From NCBI GenBank assembly GCA_914767885.1, contig CAJZBQ010000063.1, positions 124,001-188,000 on the forward strand: 64,000 nt of DNA. Direction: 5' to 3'. The notes beneath the pieces were generated by a model. The model did no database searches, had not been told where the DNA came from, and saw nothing but the letters and a program-made list of their open reading frames with translations. A program made the translations under genes and the position numbers. The stretch is from Blepharisma stoltei. Lineage: Eukaryota; Ciliophora; Heterotrichea; Heterotrichida; Blepharismidae. Shown in pieces: positions 34,297 through 45,959 of the stretch (its first letter is position 1; the number at the start of each line of letters is the position of its first letter).

Positions 34297-35413
34297 ATGT
34301 TTTACAATGACAGATACCTTGTAAGAATTTTATCAAGCATTCCAGTAGTCATAGTCCTCTTTATCATTTCTGGAATTGTTTATTGCTATCACGATTCCTT
34401 TATCACTACTCAAGAACCCACAATACCTCTTTTAGCACTTTACATATTATTCTATATCGATATCATTTTGCTCTGCTGGTCCTACATCTCGTCTGTTATA
34501 ACAGACCCAGGATCTATCCCATCATATTTTGACTTTTTATCTGACGAATCTCGTATAGAAATTTCCAATAATAAGTACAATGATGAAGACTGCTTACTCA
34601 CTCTTTAAATTGGGACCAAACATTGGTAAAATTTGCATTTTTTTGGGTACTTTAACCCCCTTTACATCAGAAAATTTTTTTTCAATAGGAAAATTGTCCT
34701 ATGTAGATTTCTTTATCTAACAAAATGCAATGGACGGATGACAGACTAAGTCAGACTATATCAAAGATTATGATTTTAAAAATTTTTATAAAGAAAAATT
34801 CAAATATATATTTTTTAAAAAAAAAACGTTTGAACAGGATTTTTTGTTTTAATTTAAATTGTGGGAGTTAATATCAAAATCATCATTTTGCAATAAGTGT
34901 GACAGAAATCGGCCCCCAAGAGCTCATCATTGTAGAATATGCAACCGTTGTATCCTCAGAATGGACCATCATTGTCCATGAATCGGAAATTGTGTAGGAT
35001 TTCACAATTATCGGTATTTTATACAGTTTTTAATATATGCTTGTATAGGAAGCACTATAGCTGGGGTATGCTGTGGATGGTTAGCTATAAAAGAAAATGA
35101 ATTTACATCAACGGCAAATATTATTGGAGCATGTGGAGGAATTTTTATAGGCCTAACGCTAACACTTTTATCTGGGTTTCATTTGTGATTACTTTTTACT
35201 AATAGAACGACGTTGGAGATTTACTCTTCTATAGAATTTAATACATTTGATAATGGAGGGCAAAATAATTTCCAGATTATTTGTGGTAATTTTTGGGCTG
35301 CGTATTTTTTACCAATAAATGCCAAAAATGTGGGAGATGGAGTTATTTATCCTATTAAATTACGAGAAAAAGCAGGGGGCATTGAATATTTTGAGTCGAA
35401 AATTCTTAAATAG
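34297..35413 (+). CDS. DHHC palmitoyltransferase
   Basis: After removing the 274-bp IES at 34595-34868 the gene is 843 bp, 280 residues. Two N-terminal membrane helices ([17 protein letters not shown] and [16 protein letters not shown]) are followed by DPGSIP, a hallmark of the family. Then comes the Cys-rich domain ([29 protein letters not shown]) with the catalytic DHHC and its following Trp encoded by TGA, and [12 protein letters not shown]. Two more helices ([17 protein letters not shown] and [20 protein letters not shown]) and the TTLE-type motif after the last helix are present. The protein is a membrane enzyme attaching palmitate to cysteines of cytosolic substrates. Candidate substrates, such as the small protein at 21835, are speculation only. 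Confidence 0.92.
34595..34868. mobile_element. Family 2 MITE (IES) in DHHC gene
   Basis: 274 bp, TA 34595-34596 and 34869-34870. Ends are degenerate (CTCTTTAAATTGGGACCAAA; TTTAATTTAAATTGTGGGAG). Excision joins DEDCL to [11 protein letters not shown] exactly before the first zinc cysteine. Confidence 0.88.
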
Positions 35414-35429
35414 TAGTAAAAATATTAAG

Positions 35430-36915
35430 CTAGATTTAATGTAAGATTAATTCTGAAAATGCCTAAAAGATAGTCCTGATTCTCCATCTAATAGAATTAC
35501 TCCCATTAAAATAAGCCCTTTTTCATCATACTGCCTAAAACTATATTAAAATTCTACGTCCTTTTGTCTTCATATATAATTTTTTAGAATAGAATTATTG
35601 CTAATTTAATTCAAAACTCTATAAAATCAAAGCTATAAAGAAAATCTTTATAATATGTATATAACTGCGAAATCATTCTGTTCCATTTTATCAATATTTT
35701 CATAAAACTTGTCTCTCTCTAAAGCCACTTTTAGCTGCATAAATAATATTTTCTCCATAATCAAATATATACAATTTATCTTCATTTTTATAGAAATGCT
35801 TGCTTCCAGGAATGGCAAATATTGATTTTTTTCTGAATAAGAACTCGCAAAGCAGTCTTAAATATATAAATATTTAGAATCTAAAACCATAGTTAAATTT
35901 TGTTATCAAATTATATGCATGATTCTATTAATATTCTATGGCACCCTACACCATTATGGATGTCATCTACTCAAAATTAAACCTGGTACCAATAATGCCA
36001 ATATATTGGGTATCAGCGAAATTATATATAGTCATTTAATTATAGCGTAATCCTTTAGTCTAGCCCTCTACATGTGAGAGGAGATGGAAGGAAGAGATCG
36101 AAACTATTTATGAGCGAGCTAATTTTTTCTGTGCTAGGCCTTAAGGCCTTTATTAATACTCAGTCGAGCCAATATCTTTTTGGCTTATATTTTCTGTGAG
36201 TGAGCAAACAAAATCATTGGTAAAATCTCTATTTTTGGTAAAAATCCTTTAATTTAAAATTTTTTACAAAAAATTATTATGGCATATAAATAACATTTAT
36301 TATAATGAAACCTCTAGTTAATTCTGTTTAATTTTAAACAGCTTGCATTTTAAAATATAAATTTTACAAATTAAATTAAAAAGATGTTTAAAACTATTTT
36401 AATTTGTATTTTTTTTTTTTAATTTTTTTTCCAAAAACGTGTGCGAACAAAATTTTTTTTGTTTACATATAATTTTATTGCTAAATTCAATGCAAGACTA
36501 TCAAACGCCCTTGTCTGCGATTGACATTCACTGTAGGTTTCCTCGATATAAGCTAATATTTAAGCCTGTAATCCCATTATGCTGGCTTCCATAAAATAAT
36601 ATATAGTGCCTTTATTATAGCATACATTTTTTGTCAATCCCTCTACATGAAAAAGGAGATATTTTCCTAGCTCAAAATCATCGCCACAGCATTGATGAAA
36701 ATATCGATTTCTCATTTGATTGCTATAAAGAAAATTGCTCTCAAATAAAGCAAGCTGTCCGGTTTCTTTAAGTCTATTTCTATCAAAATCTGTTATTCGG
36801 TAGTTCTCAAATCTATGCAATAGAAAAAGCAGCTTTCATCATCAAAATTAGTAGAATATCAAAGGTATTCAGATTCTTCAGGTTTTTTCTGTTGTCTAAA
36901 ATTCAACAACTTCAT
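35430..36915 (-). pseudogene. Decayed copy of the 40383-41430 gene
   Basis: Starts MKLLNFRQQKKPEESEYLWYS, paralleling MKLPLFEKDKAIEHQYLWYS of the gene at 41430. A frameshift after CFFYCIDL (about 36800) moves the frame to ITDFDRNRLKETGQLALFESNFLYS, and stops follow. A degenerate family 1 MITE lies inside at about 36186-36476 (ends GTGAGTGAGCAAACAAA and GTGCGAACAAAATTTT). Further matches to the intact gene at 35640-35880 and 35448-35530 are scattered with stops. Probably dead. Confidence 0.65.
36186..36476. mobile_element. Degenerate family 1 MITE
   Basis: The body contains the family core (TTATAATGAAACCTCTAGTT, then CTGTTTAATTTTAAACAGCT), but the C/G-rich tips are lost. It lies inside a pseudogene, where excision would no longer be under selection. 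Confidence 0.65.
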
Positions 36916-37079
36916 ATTTATTGTAACTTTTGTGCAATTTATTATTCAATTGTATTTAATTTTGTGATTTATTCAGTGTTAACAAAATATTTTAATTAAT
37001 TGAAGCTTTAGAGTAGGAAAGCAGGTTTATGCTTGACTATAATTATTATAATGATGGCTTATTATAATCAAGTTTTATT

Positions 37080-39967
37080 CTAAACCTGAATTTTTTTGAG
37101 TAGTTCAATACGGTCTCGACCTAATAAATCGTTAATAAAATTGATATCTTTTTCAGAAAGGTTTCATTCATCCCCAGGGAAAACGTCACTTGCTTGATTT
37201 TCTTGCATCAAATTATAAGCCTTATTAAAGTCCTGCAAAGCTGCTGCTTCTTGTCTGAGATAATTAAATACTCTAGCCCGGCTGCATAAATACAAAGGAT
37301 TATTGGGTTCAAGATTAATTGCCTCATCATAGCATTGTATTGCTTCTTGATATCTCTCTAAAGCATAAAGAGTATTGCCTTTATCATTATAATAATCGAC
37401 ATAATTTGGATTGATTTTTATTGCTTCGTCATAGCTTTCTATTGCCTCTGGATATCTCCCTAATTCATTTAAAGCACGCCCTTTATTATCATAGTAAAAA
37501 GCAGACTTGTTTGGATTGAGTTTGATTGCTCTGTCATAGCATTCGATTGCTTCTAGATATCTTTTTAAATTAGAAAACGCCTCGCCTTTATTATTGTATA
37601 AAAAATCATCGTTTGGATCGAGTTTGATTGCTTTGTCATACGATTCGATTGCCTCTAGATATCATTCTAGATCATCAAAAGCATCGCCCTTTTTATTATA
37701 TAAATCAGGATCGTTTGGATTGAGCTTGATTGCTTTGTCTAAGCATTCGATTTCTTCTAGATTTTTTCCTAACTCCCCCCCCTCCGTGAGTGAACAAAAC
37801 CATTAGAGAAAAATCCCTATTTTTGCCCAAAAAACCCACCCTCCGAGTGAACAAAAATTTTTTTAATAGAAAAAATTTTTATGGAAAAAAGTTTTAATAT
37901 ATAAATGATAATTAGTATAATGAAATATAGAGCTAATTCTGTTTAATTTTAAACAAATTGCTTTTTAAAACATAAATTTTATAAATTGAATTAATATTTG
38001 CTTTCCAATTTTTGCGAATTAGGATTTTTTTAAAATTTCGAAAAAAAAATTAACCCCCCTCCTTGAGTGAACAAATTTTTTTTGTTCACTCACGGAGGGG
38101 GGAGTAAGTTGTTTAGAGTTTTGCCTTTTAGATTTCATTCATATAGATAATGAGGATCGAATTTAAAATTCTGGTTATTGCATTTTTTTGCTACAATCTT
38201 TTTACCTACTCTTCTAAGTGAGACATGCGCATTATAATAACCAACATCGATAATGATTTTTTGATCTAAATTAAAATAATAATATTCTCTAACCAATTCA
38301 GAAATAGTTGAGATGTATATTCCTCCTTTATTATATGAGCAATATACTTGAGAAGGATCATAATCGATTATTGATTTTCCTACTCGTTTCCAATTCATGT
38401 CACTTCCAATTTCGCTTTCATAGATTGATCCAGGACATTCAATCAAATATAGTCTCTCTGCATTTATCAGGATCTTTCTGGTCTTCTCTGCAAACTCATA
38501 AGGAATTGACGAGAAAGAGTCAATGTCAATTGAATATAATAAAAGCTTTCTATTTCGATATCCAGAAATCAAAATATTTCCATTAAATATTATACTATTG
38601 CAGCTGTAATCAGATTTCGGCAATAGAGTTAATTGAATTCATCGATTTCGATCCAAATCAAATCTCTTAGATAGAGGTAAAGTGCCTTTATTCTTTCCGC
38701 CAAAGCAATAGATGCTGTTGTTGAAATAGATACATGATGATAAATAGCAAGGAGTTCCAGATGGCAGCACTTCTAATCCACCATTCACATCAATAAGCAC
38801 TGTAATTCCAGAAAGTAGACCATTACCAAAACAGAATAGCTTGCCATTAGGAAGTTGAGTTAGGCACGTTTTAGAGTCAAGTTTTATTTGAGTCTGCATG
38901 ACTTTGACTTCTTGGACTTCAGTTTCAGTGTTATAAATATGCAAATAAGAATTTATTTTTTCATCTCTTTTAATATTAAAAAGAGATGTCTTTTTATCTC
39001 TTTTAATATTATAAAGAGATGTCTTTAGTTGATAAGCATTAAGATAATCTTGGTAAGCTTGCGTTAGATCATAAGGACTAGAATTGGTCTGAATTGTTGA
39101 GCAAGTTGTTCGGAAATCTATCTCTAATTCTGGATTGTTTGGTCTACTCAAAATTTCCGCTGTTTTATTTCTTAAGGTGTCTGTAAAGTTTAAAGCGATT
39201 TCTAATTCATTGGATTTACTGTTGAGATTATCAGAAGCAATGCTTATTTGAGAATTAAGCAAGCTTGCCTTGTTTTCTAGGCTTTTTTTTACTGGCTTGT
39301 TTAGGTTTTCACACCCTTTTAAGCTCTCAATGTTTTCATTTATTGAATCCTTAACGTTTGCTGATTCTATAGTTTTATCATACACTTCAGGAGTATTTTG
39401 CACATTCATATTTTCAAGATGTGAATCTCATTTTTCTTTAACAAATGGCCTATTTAAACTCGCTAACTTTTCATTGATTATATAAAAGAATCTTGCACTG
39501 TTATATAAGTCTTTCATGGCTATGGTCATCAATTTTACTTTCTCAAGAGCTTCTCCAGGCTGTAAAACTAATAATCCTAATATTGGATCTTGCTCTAACT
39601 TTGATAATTTTTTAACTTGGGAAATTTTTGCAAAGAAATCATTTATTTCACCTGAGCAATCGTCCAATTTTTTTCTGAAATCTCTTAAATTTCTCTTTAA
39701 ATTAAATGGACACTGGCTAAAGAAATCTATGATTTTTCTTCTCAGTTCGCTGTATTTTGAATTTTCTTTTGTAAGAAATTCAAGAATTGCTTCTTTTGTC
39801 CCTTCATAAGGCTGAATAAATGTTGATTCAAGGTTATGAGCTCCATTAGGCAAGTTTATATGCTTCCCAATATGCACTTCGCAAGATGAAGTCTCAGGAG
39901 AAGAGCATTTGCATGAATATTCAACCTCATTTATACACCCTGACTCGAAACATTTCTTGGCCATCAT
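37080..39967 (-). CDS. Zinc-motif, coiled-coil, Kelch and TPR fusion protein
   Basis: ATG 39967 to TAG 37080, about 850 codons after removing the MITE at 37770-38104. Order: B-box-like zinc motif (CFESGCINEVEYSCKCSSPETSSCEVHIGKHIN), coiled coil to about 38950, Kelch-type propeller (LFCFGNGLLSGITVLID, NSIYCFGGKNKG, ILISGYRNRKLLLYSID), then without a stop at least four TPR units. The TPR units have the consensus YLEAIESYDKAIKLDPND, YNNKGEAFSNLKRYLEAIECYD. TGA-Trp codons connect the blocks (EKW-DSH, NRW-IQL, LYEW-NLKG). Only this member of the Kelch family here carries the TPR tail, so a fusion in this lineage is likely. Likely a cytosolic adaptor. Confidence 0.82.
37770..38104. mobile_element. 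Family 1 MITE (IES) in Kelch-TPR gene
   Basis: 335 bp, TA 37770-37771 and 38105-38106. The direct-repeat end is on the left and the fold-back end on the right. Excision joins GKTLNNL to GKNLEEIECLDKAIKL within the first TPR. Confidence 0.9.
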
Positions 39968-39989
39968 ATAATAATTATTAAATAGACGA

Positions 39990-40312
39990 TTTTAATTCCA
40001 AATTCCTACAATTAGCTCATACATTTTTGTCAATTCCTCTATATGTAAAAGGAGATATTTACCTAACTCAAAATCATTGCCACAGCATTGATGAAAATAT
40101 TGATTTCTCATTTGATTCCTTTAAAGAAAATTGCTCTCAAATATAGTTGTCCAGTTTCTTTAAGTCTATTTCTATCAAAATCTGTTATTCGGTAGTTCTT
40201 GTAATCTATGCAATTGAAGAAGTAGCTTTCATCATGAAAATTAGTAGAATATCAAGATATTCAGATTCTTCAGGTTTTTTCTGTTTTCTAAAACTTAACA
40301 ACTCATATTTAT
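39990..40312 (-). pseudogene. Fragment of the 40383-41430 gene family
   Basis: About 90% similar by eye to 36620-36915: it includes ITDFDRNRLKETGQL but shifts frame right after it, where ALFESNF is lost by a deletion. No downstream part is present. A remnant of a tandem copy. Confidence 0.6.
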
Positions 40313-40382
40313 TGTAACTTTTGTGTAATTTATTATTCATATATAAGTTTACTATTTATTCAGTGTTAACAAAATATTTTAA

Positions 40383-41430
40383 TTAAATTGAAGCTTTAGA
40401 ATTATCTTGAAAATGGCAAAAAGATGGAACTGTAACTCCTGTATTATCTTTATCTAAAATTATCTCACCTATCAAAATAAGACCTTTCTCATCATTTTGT
40501 AATAGAATAAATTTGTTGAATCATTTATAGGATAATTTTCATTTATTGGCATATTTTATCCTTAAAAAACTTTATATTAAAATCCAATTCAATCCAAAAC
40601 TCTATAAAATCATACCTATATATTTTCCCTTTAATCGATATATAGATAGAATCTTTATAATATGAATACAGCTGTGGAAATCATTCTGTCCCAATATAGT
40701 CAATATTTTCGCAAATTTTCGATAAAACTTCTCATTCTCCAAAGCAACTTTTAGTGACATAAATAATATTTTTCCCATAATCAAATATATACAGTTTATT
40801 TTTATTCTTATAAAAATGCTTCATTCCTGACTGATCAAATATTGATTTAATTTTTGAATGAGAATTTGTAAAACAGTCATAAATAAATAGCCACTTTGAA
40901 TGTAAAGTAGAAATTATACTAAATTTAATTAGATTAGTAAGTATTAACAATAGTGGATCCTTATAATTTATGTATAACAATAATTATAGTATTATATACA
41001 ATTTTGCCATCAAATTCAATAATTGACTTGATTTTTGCATCTTTAGGTAGTATCGATAACCATTCTGCTCGCCATTTAAGCAAGTTAAACCTAAAGCCAG
41101 CAACTCCTATATATTGAGTCTTTGTAAAATTATATATAAAATTTCCAGATTTACAGAATCCTCTAGTCCATCCTCCTACACGTGAGAGGAGATAAGCTCC
41201 GATTTCTAAATCATTATCCTTACATATATAAAAAAACCGGGTTCTCATTCTCCTGTCTCAAAGGAAATCGTTTTCATATAAGTAAAGAAACCCAGATTTC
41301 TGAAGTCTATTGGCATTGAAATTTTCAAGGTCTAAACGGTAAAAAACGCAATTTTCATTGTCAAAATCAGGAGAATACCAAAGATATTGATGCTCTATTG
41401 CTTTATCCTTCTCAAAAAGTGGTAGTTTCA
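40383..41430 (-). CDS. Unknown protein, expanded in this window
   Basis: ATG 41430 begins MKLPLFEKDKAIEHQYLWYSPDFDNENCVFYRLDLENFN. A 70-bp candidate IES (40917-40986, repeat TATAATT) is removed to join KIVYNTI to ISTLHSKWLFIYDCF. The text then runs as short beta-rich units (KLYIFDYGKNIIYVTKSCFGEW, then SYYKDSIYISIKGKIYRYD), suggesting a propeller like the Kelch genes. The frame meets TAA at 40543. A continuation in another frame, with TGA-Trp, reads YKWFNKFILLQNDEKGLILIGEIILD to TAA 40383, so a short unresolved intron or shift lies near 40550. No known family recognised. Confidence 0.55.
40917..40986. other. Candidate IES, 70 bp
   Basis: TATAATT at both edges (TA 40915-40916 and 40985-40986). 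Contains several in-frame stops; removal joins two beta-rich coding parts. Confidence 0.65.
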
Positions 41431-41525
41431 TAATATTTATTTAAAAAATACATACCCACTAAATGCAAATAATCCTTTTACTAGATATTCCTCTTATAAA
41501 ATAAATAAATATTATTTAAAACACT

Positions 41526-42607
41526 CTATTTATATTTTCTGAACGTCATAAAATCGGCTCCTCTCCCAATAAAAGATGCAGGTGACACTCGTTTAATTCG
41601 ATTATAATCCAGATATTTAGCGTGCCTTCTCGAGTTATCTAAATCGTCTTTGATTATTAAACTTCTATAGTTCCTCCTTGAGGACTGCTTATCAACGCCT
41701 CCACCAGTAGAAGTTATTTTTACAAATTCTGTCGGAGACAGCGGTTTTTCACTTTTAGGTGGCTTTGGCTGGGCATTTTTTACAATTTCAGGCAATTTTT
41801 CTTCATTTCTAGCTGGGGAGTTATTTGCTGACTCCCCCCCCCCCTCCGTGAGCGAACAAAAAAATTTTGTTCGCTCACGGAGGGGGTTAATTTTTTTTTT
41901 TTAAAAAAAATTTATATATAAATTTTTAAAAAAAATATTTTTTTCGATTTAAAAAAAAATCCTAATTTGCAAAAATTGGGAAGCAAATATTAATTTAATT
42001 TGCAAAATTTATGTTTTTAAAACGCAATTTGTTTAAAATTAAACAGAATTAGCTCTAGATTTCATTATACTAATTATCACTTATATATCAAAATTTTTTT
42101 CCATTAAAATTTTTTCTATTAAAAAAATTTTTGTTTACTCACGGAGGGTGGGTTTTTGGTCAAAAAAATGGCGATTTTTCTAATGGTTTTGTTCGCTCAC
42201 GGAGGGGGGGGGGGAGTGAGGTATTCAAATAACTGGTCGCTTTTAATAGCTTTTTATCCCATGATTGAACTATAATAAAAGTTACTGAGATTATAAATAT
42301 TTTCAAGGTGGTCTTCAAGTACTTCTTCAGTTGTAGGCTGAGGTTTTTCGAACTGCATTTGCCTTAATGGGATATATTTTTCTAGTCTTGATGTTGACGG
42401 TATTATCGGTCTATGTTTAGGAGGAGGCACTGAGGACGCTGTTATTCTTTTCGCTGAATTTTTTAGGATTTTTTTGTCGGTTTTTTTCTTTTTGGCGAGG
42501 ACACTTACTTCGGGAAGCTCAAATCTGGAATCATCAGCTTCAGACATAGAGGATTCGGAGTCGTTATCACTTAGTTCATCAATGTTTCATAGCTGCTCTA
42601 AATCCAT
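41526..42607 (-). CDS. Unknown, mostly disordered basic protein
   Basis: From ATG 42607 (MDLEQLWNIDELSDNDSESSMSEADDS) the chain is acidic, then basic and proline-rich (KKKKTDKKILKNSAKRITASSVPPP). It passes a 16-nt intron (42270-42285) and the MITE at 41822-42221, and ends with RRNYRSLIIKDDLDNSRRHAKYLDYNRIKRV near 41600. About 220 residues. The true start may be further upstream, because an open coil-like frame (EEALKTIQNNESL) precedes it. Function unknown. Confidence 0.6.
41822..42221. mobile_element. Family 1 MITE (IES) not directly flanked by TA
   Basis: The MITE ends (CTGACTCCCCC on the left, GGGGGAGTGAGG on the right) abut TCA/TGA, not TA. The nearest flanking TAs (41822-41823 and 42222-42223) give an in-frame join (YLN-NSPARNEEK). 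So does joining at TCA (YLNTS-ANNSPARNEEK). Confidence 0.8.
42270..42285 (-). other. 16-nt spliceosomal intron
   Basis: GTAACTTTTATTATAG; removal turns a frame ending in TAA into YNLIQSWDKKLLKATSYLN. Confidence 0.75.
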
Positions 42608-42895
42608 AAGAGATTCATTATTTTGTATAGTTTTTAAAGCTTCTTCTAACTTCCTCTCTTAATCAGGCCGATTACTATTGTTCGATCAAAGATGTGGATT
42701 AGGAAAAAAATTATTAATCTTAAAAACTTTATATTTAATTATTTTGAACATATTATATACCCACCAAAAATTCGATATATTAGCAAATATTGAGAAATAA
42801 TATTATAATTTGTTCAGAAACAATTAGTAAGAATATCTATTATAATCACTAATATTAAAGGCAGGCAGTTATATTTTTGGAAGTTTCATGCTTGA

Positions 42896-45699
42896 CTATA
42901 TAAAAAATCGTAGATGGAGATTATTTTTCCAATTTTTAGGAAATTTTGGATGGTGTAGTTCTATAAATGATGGAATGAGTAAGTGAAATTCTTCTTCATT
43001 TATATTTTCTTCTTGCTCTTCTCTGATTTCACTATCACTGCTGTCTTTTTCTAAATTTTCTGTATTTTCTGTACTCTCTTTATTTTTTTTAACATTAAAA
43101 TTATACAATATTAATCTATTTTTTTAAAAAATTCTAACTCCCCCCCCCCCCTCCGTGAGCGAACAAAAAAATTTTGTTCGCTCACGGAGGGGGGTTAATT
43201 TTTTTTTTTAAAAAAAAATTTATATATAAATTTTATAAAAAATTTTTTTTTCGAAATTTAAAAAAATCCTAATTTGCAAAAATTGGGAAGCAAATATTAA
43301 TTTAATTTGCAAAATTTATGTTTTAAAACGCAATTTGTTTTAAAATTAAACAGAATTAGCTCTAGATTTCATTATACTAATTATCACTTATATATCAAAA
43401 TTTTTTTCCATTAAAATTTTTTCTATTAAAAAAATTTTTGTTTACTCATGGAGGGTGTGGTTTTTGGGCAAAAAATGGCGATTTTTCTAATGGTTTTGTT
43501 CGCTCACGGAGGGGGGGGGGGGGGAGTAAATAAAAAATAATTTTCTTATTCATTTAAGACTGATATAAATGGCACCGACCTTCTATATTGATTTAAAATT
43601 TCTTTAAGCTTTTTTTTGAACAAATATGGGTTACAAAAAATAAGACAGACTTTACATAAATCAGAGCCTAAATTTTCCAAATGGCATCGCTCCATATGAG
43701 CATCTCCCGAAGCTTCTCCATCATAAGGGTCTCGATTTTGTAGTGATGCTTGATGGCTTGGCCCATAAAAAGAGCATTCAAGTGTATAGCTATTTAATAA
43801 ATTAATTTCTCTAAAAATAACAATTCTGGCTGTGGATTCTTTACATTTTTCAATCCTGAATTTTGAGTCTTTAAATGAAAAAATTTTGTTTTTTTCTGCC
43901 AGAAGTAGGCTAGGTTAATTAAATATTAGGAGATTTCTTTATTTAACTTCTGACTCAAGAAGAGCCTTAGAAGAAGACTTTTAGCTACGGGTGAATCTCC
44001 CTGGGGATGTCAGATATAGCTTTGCTTTGGCTTTCGGCCTGGTACTTGATGCTATCTCCGAAGCTTTGAATAAACAGTTTTGGGCTTGACAGTTGCATCC
44101 TCAGTAGCTGGAGTTCCAGCTAGTGGTAAACTTTCTAGCTAGTACCAATAGGGTATACCTCGATCTCCGGTACTTGCGGCCTTTAGGGTTAAAATGCCTC
44201 TTTCCCAATGTCCATAATAGATGCAACTCTATAGATGGAGGCAAATCCATCTGGCAAAAATGCCCAGTGCCCATAGGTTTGCTCATTTTGGCCTCAAGTG
44301 GTATCTAGATCTCATACTCTGAGAATAGGACGTGTTCTTGACATCTGCATTCTATATATTTTTCTTCCAAAAGCAATGGTATCATTTTTATGAGCACATT
44401 ATTTCTCCTATCTTCTATTTCTCTTCCAACTGAGCAGCACGAATACATAAAAACATTTTTCTTCATCGAATGCCCATGTATATCACAATACATAACAACC
44501 TCCATATCTTCAGAGAACATTTTTATCAATCTTTTTGTATAATAAATAGTAGGGTGCAGATGCCTATTTGGTCTGATTCATCGTCTATTTAAGTCCACTC
44601 CTAATAAAGAGCATCTATAATTCCCATATATAACCCCATCAGGGTTTAGCATAGGTATAATTTTAAACACAAAATTTTTCCTCAAAATTTTAGCTTCTTT
44701 AGAATTTCCTAACAAAAATTCAATTACTCCTTTCATTGCATAAGAAGAGTTGCTTTCCCCTGGATGGACTCTGGCTGATATCACAATCCCTTTTTTCTTG
44801 CTGTGCTCAGTTTCTATCTTCATATATCATACCTTTTTTTAGTATTCTATGCCTCATGCTTTTAAGTCTTTGGAGCTTCCTTCATGCAGCGCTTTTTTCA
44901 AGCTTTTGAAGCTCAATTTCTCAGGATTCGTAGGTGGTGACTGATTCTGTTATTGTAAGAACTGGGCAATCATTTCCAGCTAAAGTTTGACAAAGGGTAT
45001 TTATCCTTAGAATTTCTTCACAATTTTGTAAAGAGTTTAAAAGGTTTTTTAAATCGGTATAGGTGTATGGATAACAATGTGCAAAATAAACGAGATCATT
45101 TTCATATTCAAAGTTATATATAAATGATAAGGTGTAAGCGTGGTTTCGCTTTCTGTCTTCTTTACAGTTTAAGTTGTTTCTAAAATAAGAAATATTTTCT
45201 CCAGCCCTATGCCACTGTATTCCTGAATTTTTATATTTTTCCGTTGAATTTACAAGTGGCTTCATTCCATTATTATACAAAGAGTCATACTTGCTCAAGT
45301 TTACTATATTCAACGTAACTCTATGGTTTCTCTTATAACTTTTTATTGAAAAATAAAACCATTGTGTATGTCCTTTCGTGCCATAATCATACTCCAAGTA
45401 CAAGTTATCTTTTTATCTTTTAAATAATCCCTATACTAAATTCTTTATAAATTCTCCCTATTTATTTTATTTAGCATATACTCATTTTCACTGATTTTTA
45501 TCGCTTTCCACAGATTCCCACTTTCAAATTTCGAATCAAAAATCAGTACGTTTTCTGTAGGCGCAACCAAGGTGTATTCACATTTCACATACTTTTCAGG
45601 AGTAAAGGCAGGGAGGCTCTTAAGCATATTCTTATCTAGTTATCGATTACCATACTCGTCAGCGTTTTCAATGTCTTTTAGGACTGCTGGAGGAGTCAT
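42896..45699 (-). CDS. Cytosolic carboxypeptidase, M14 family (CCP/AGBL type)
   Basis: The N-terminal beta domain typical of CCPs ([51 protein letters not shown]-like) precedes the zinc carboxypeptidase domain. That domain has [16 protein letters not shown] (zinc ligands His and Glu), [39 protein letters not shown] (third ligand His), and [20 protein letters not shown] near the C terminus. Such enzymes remove glutamates from tubulin side chains or tails. A 15-nt intron (45636-45650), a 62-bp IES (45408-45469) and a 420-bp IES (43908-44327) are removed. A frame change near 44840 is unresolved; a 19-nt GT-AG stretch would fix it. The frame first stops at 43546, but removing 43105-43547 adds an acidic tail ending at 42896. 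Confidence 0.85.
43105..43547. mobile_element. Family 1 MITE (IES) at 3' end of carboxypeptidase gene
   Basis: The MITE proper spans 43135-43526 (TA 43135-43136, 43527-43528; perfect CTCCGTGAGCGAACAAAA ends). A wider TA pair (43104-43105, 43547-43548) would turn the stop at 43546 into an in-frame join, [16 protein letters not shown]. Either the MITE is intergenic, or it is nested in an IES that hides the last about 70 codons. Confidence 0.75.
43908..44327. mobile_element. IES of about 420 bp with retroposon-like, GC-richer content
   Basis: TA 43906-43907 and 44326-44327 join CRCQEHVL to [16 protein letters not shown] in frame. The interior is GC-richer than the gene and shares short blocks (CTACGGGTGAATCTCCCTGG) with the 3' part of the retroposons at 52201 and 56787, so it is probably an old copy. 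No clear long target-site duplication remains. Confidence 0.6.
45408..45469. other. Candidate IES, 62 bp
   Basis: TA 45406-45407 and 45468-45469. Joining gives [21 protein letters not shown], matching the CCP N-terminal domain. Confidence 0.65.
45636..45650 (-). other. 15-nt spliceosomal intron
   Basis: GTAATCGATAACTAG; removal joins IENADEY to [16 protein letters not shown]. Confidence 0.8.
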
Positions 45700-45959
45700 T
45701 CTGGGAGGAAGTGGGTTATACTGTGTGGAATCGTCAAAGCGCCTCGAATGGGAATCGTATATAGCTTATCCACCACAATAGACAATTATATAACTTAACA
45801 GAAAAAAAAATATGGCCTTAGTTATCTCTTATACAGTCTGAGTTTTATTCGGCATCTCACCCTATATAAAGAGATCTGCCATTTCAGTCCAAAAAAATTG
45901 ACAAATGCAAATTTTATTTTAAAATTATTGGTCAATAATTGTCTATTAAAATGCAGGAG

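Noticed and set aside
36186-36476. Functional MITE excision in the 36 kb pseudogene
   Set aside because: Tips have decayed and flanking frames are already dead, so no frame test is possible.
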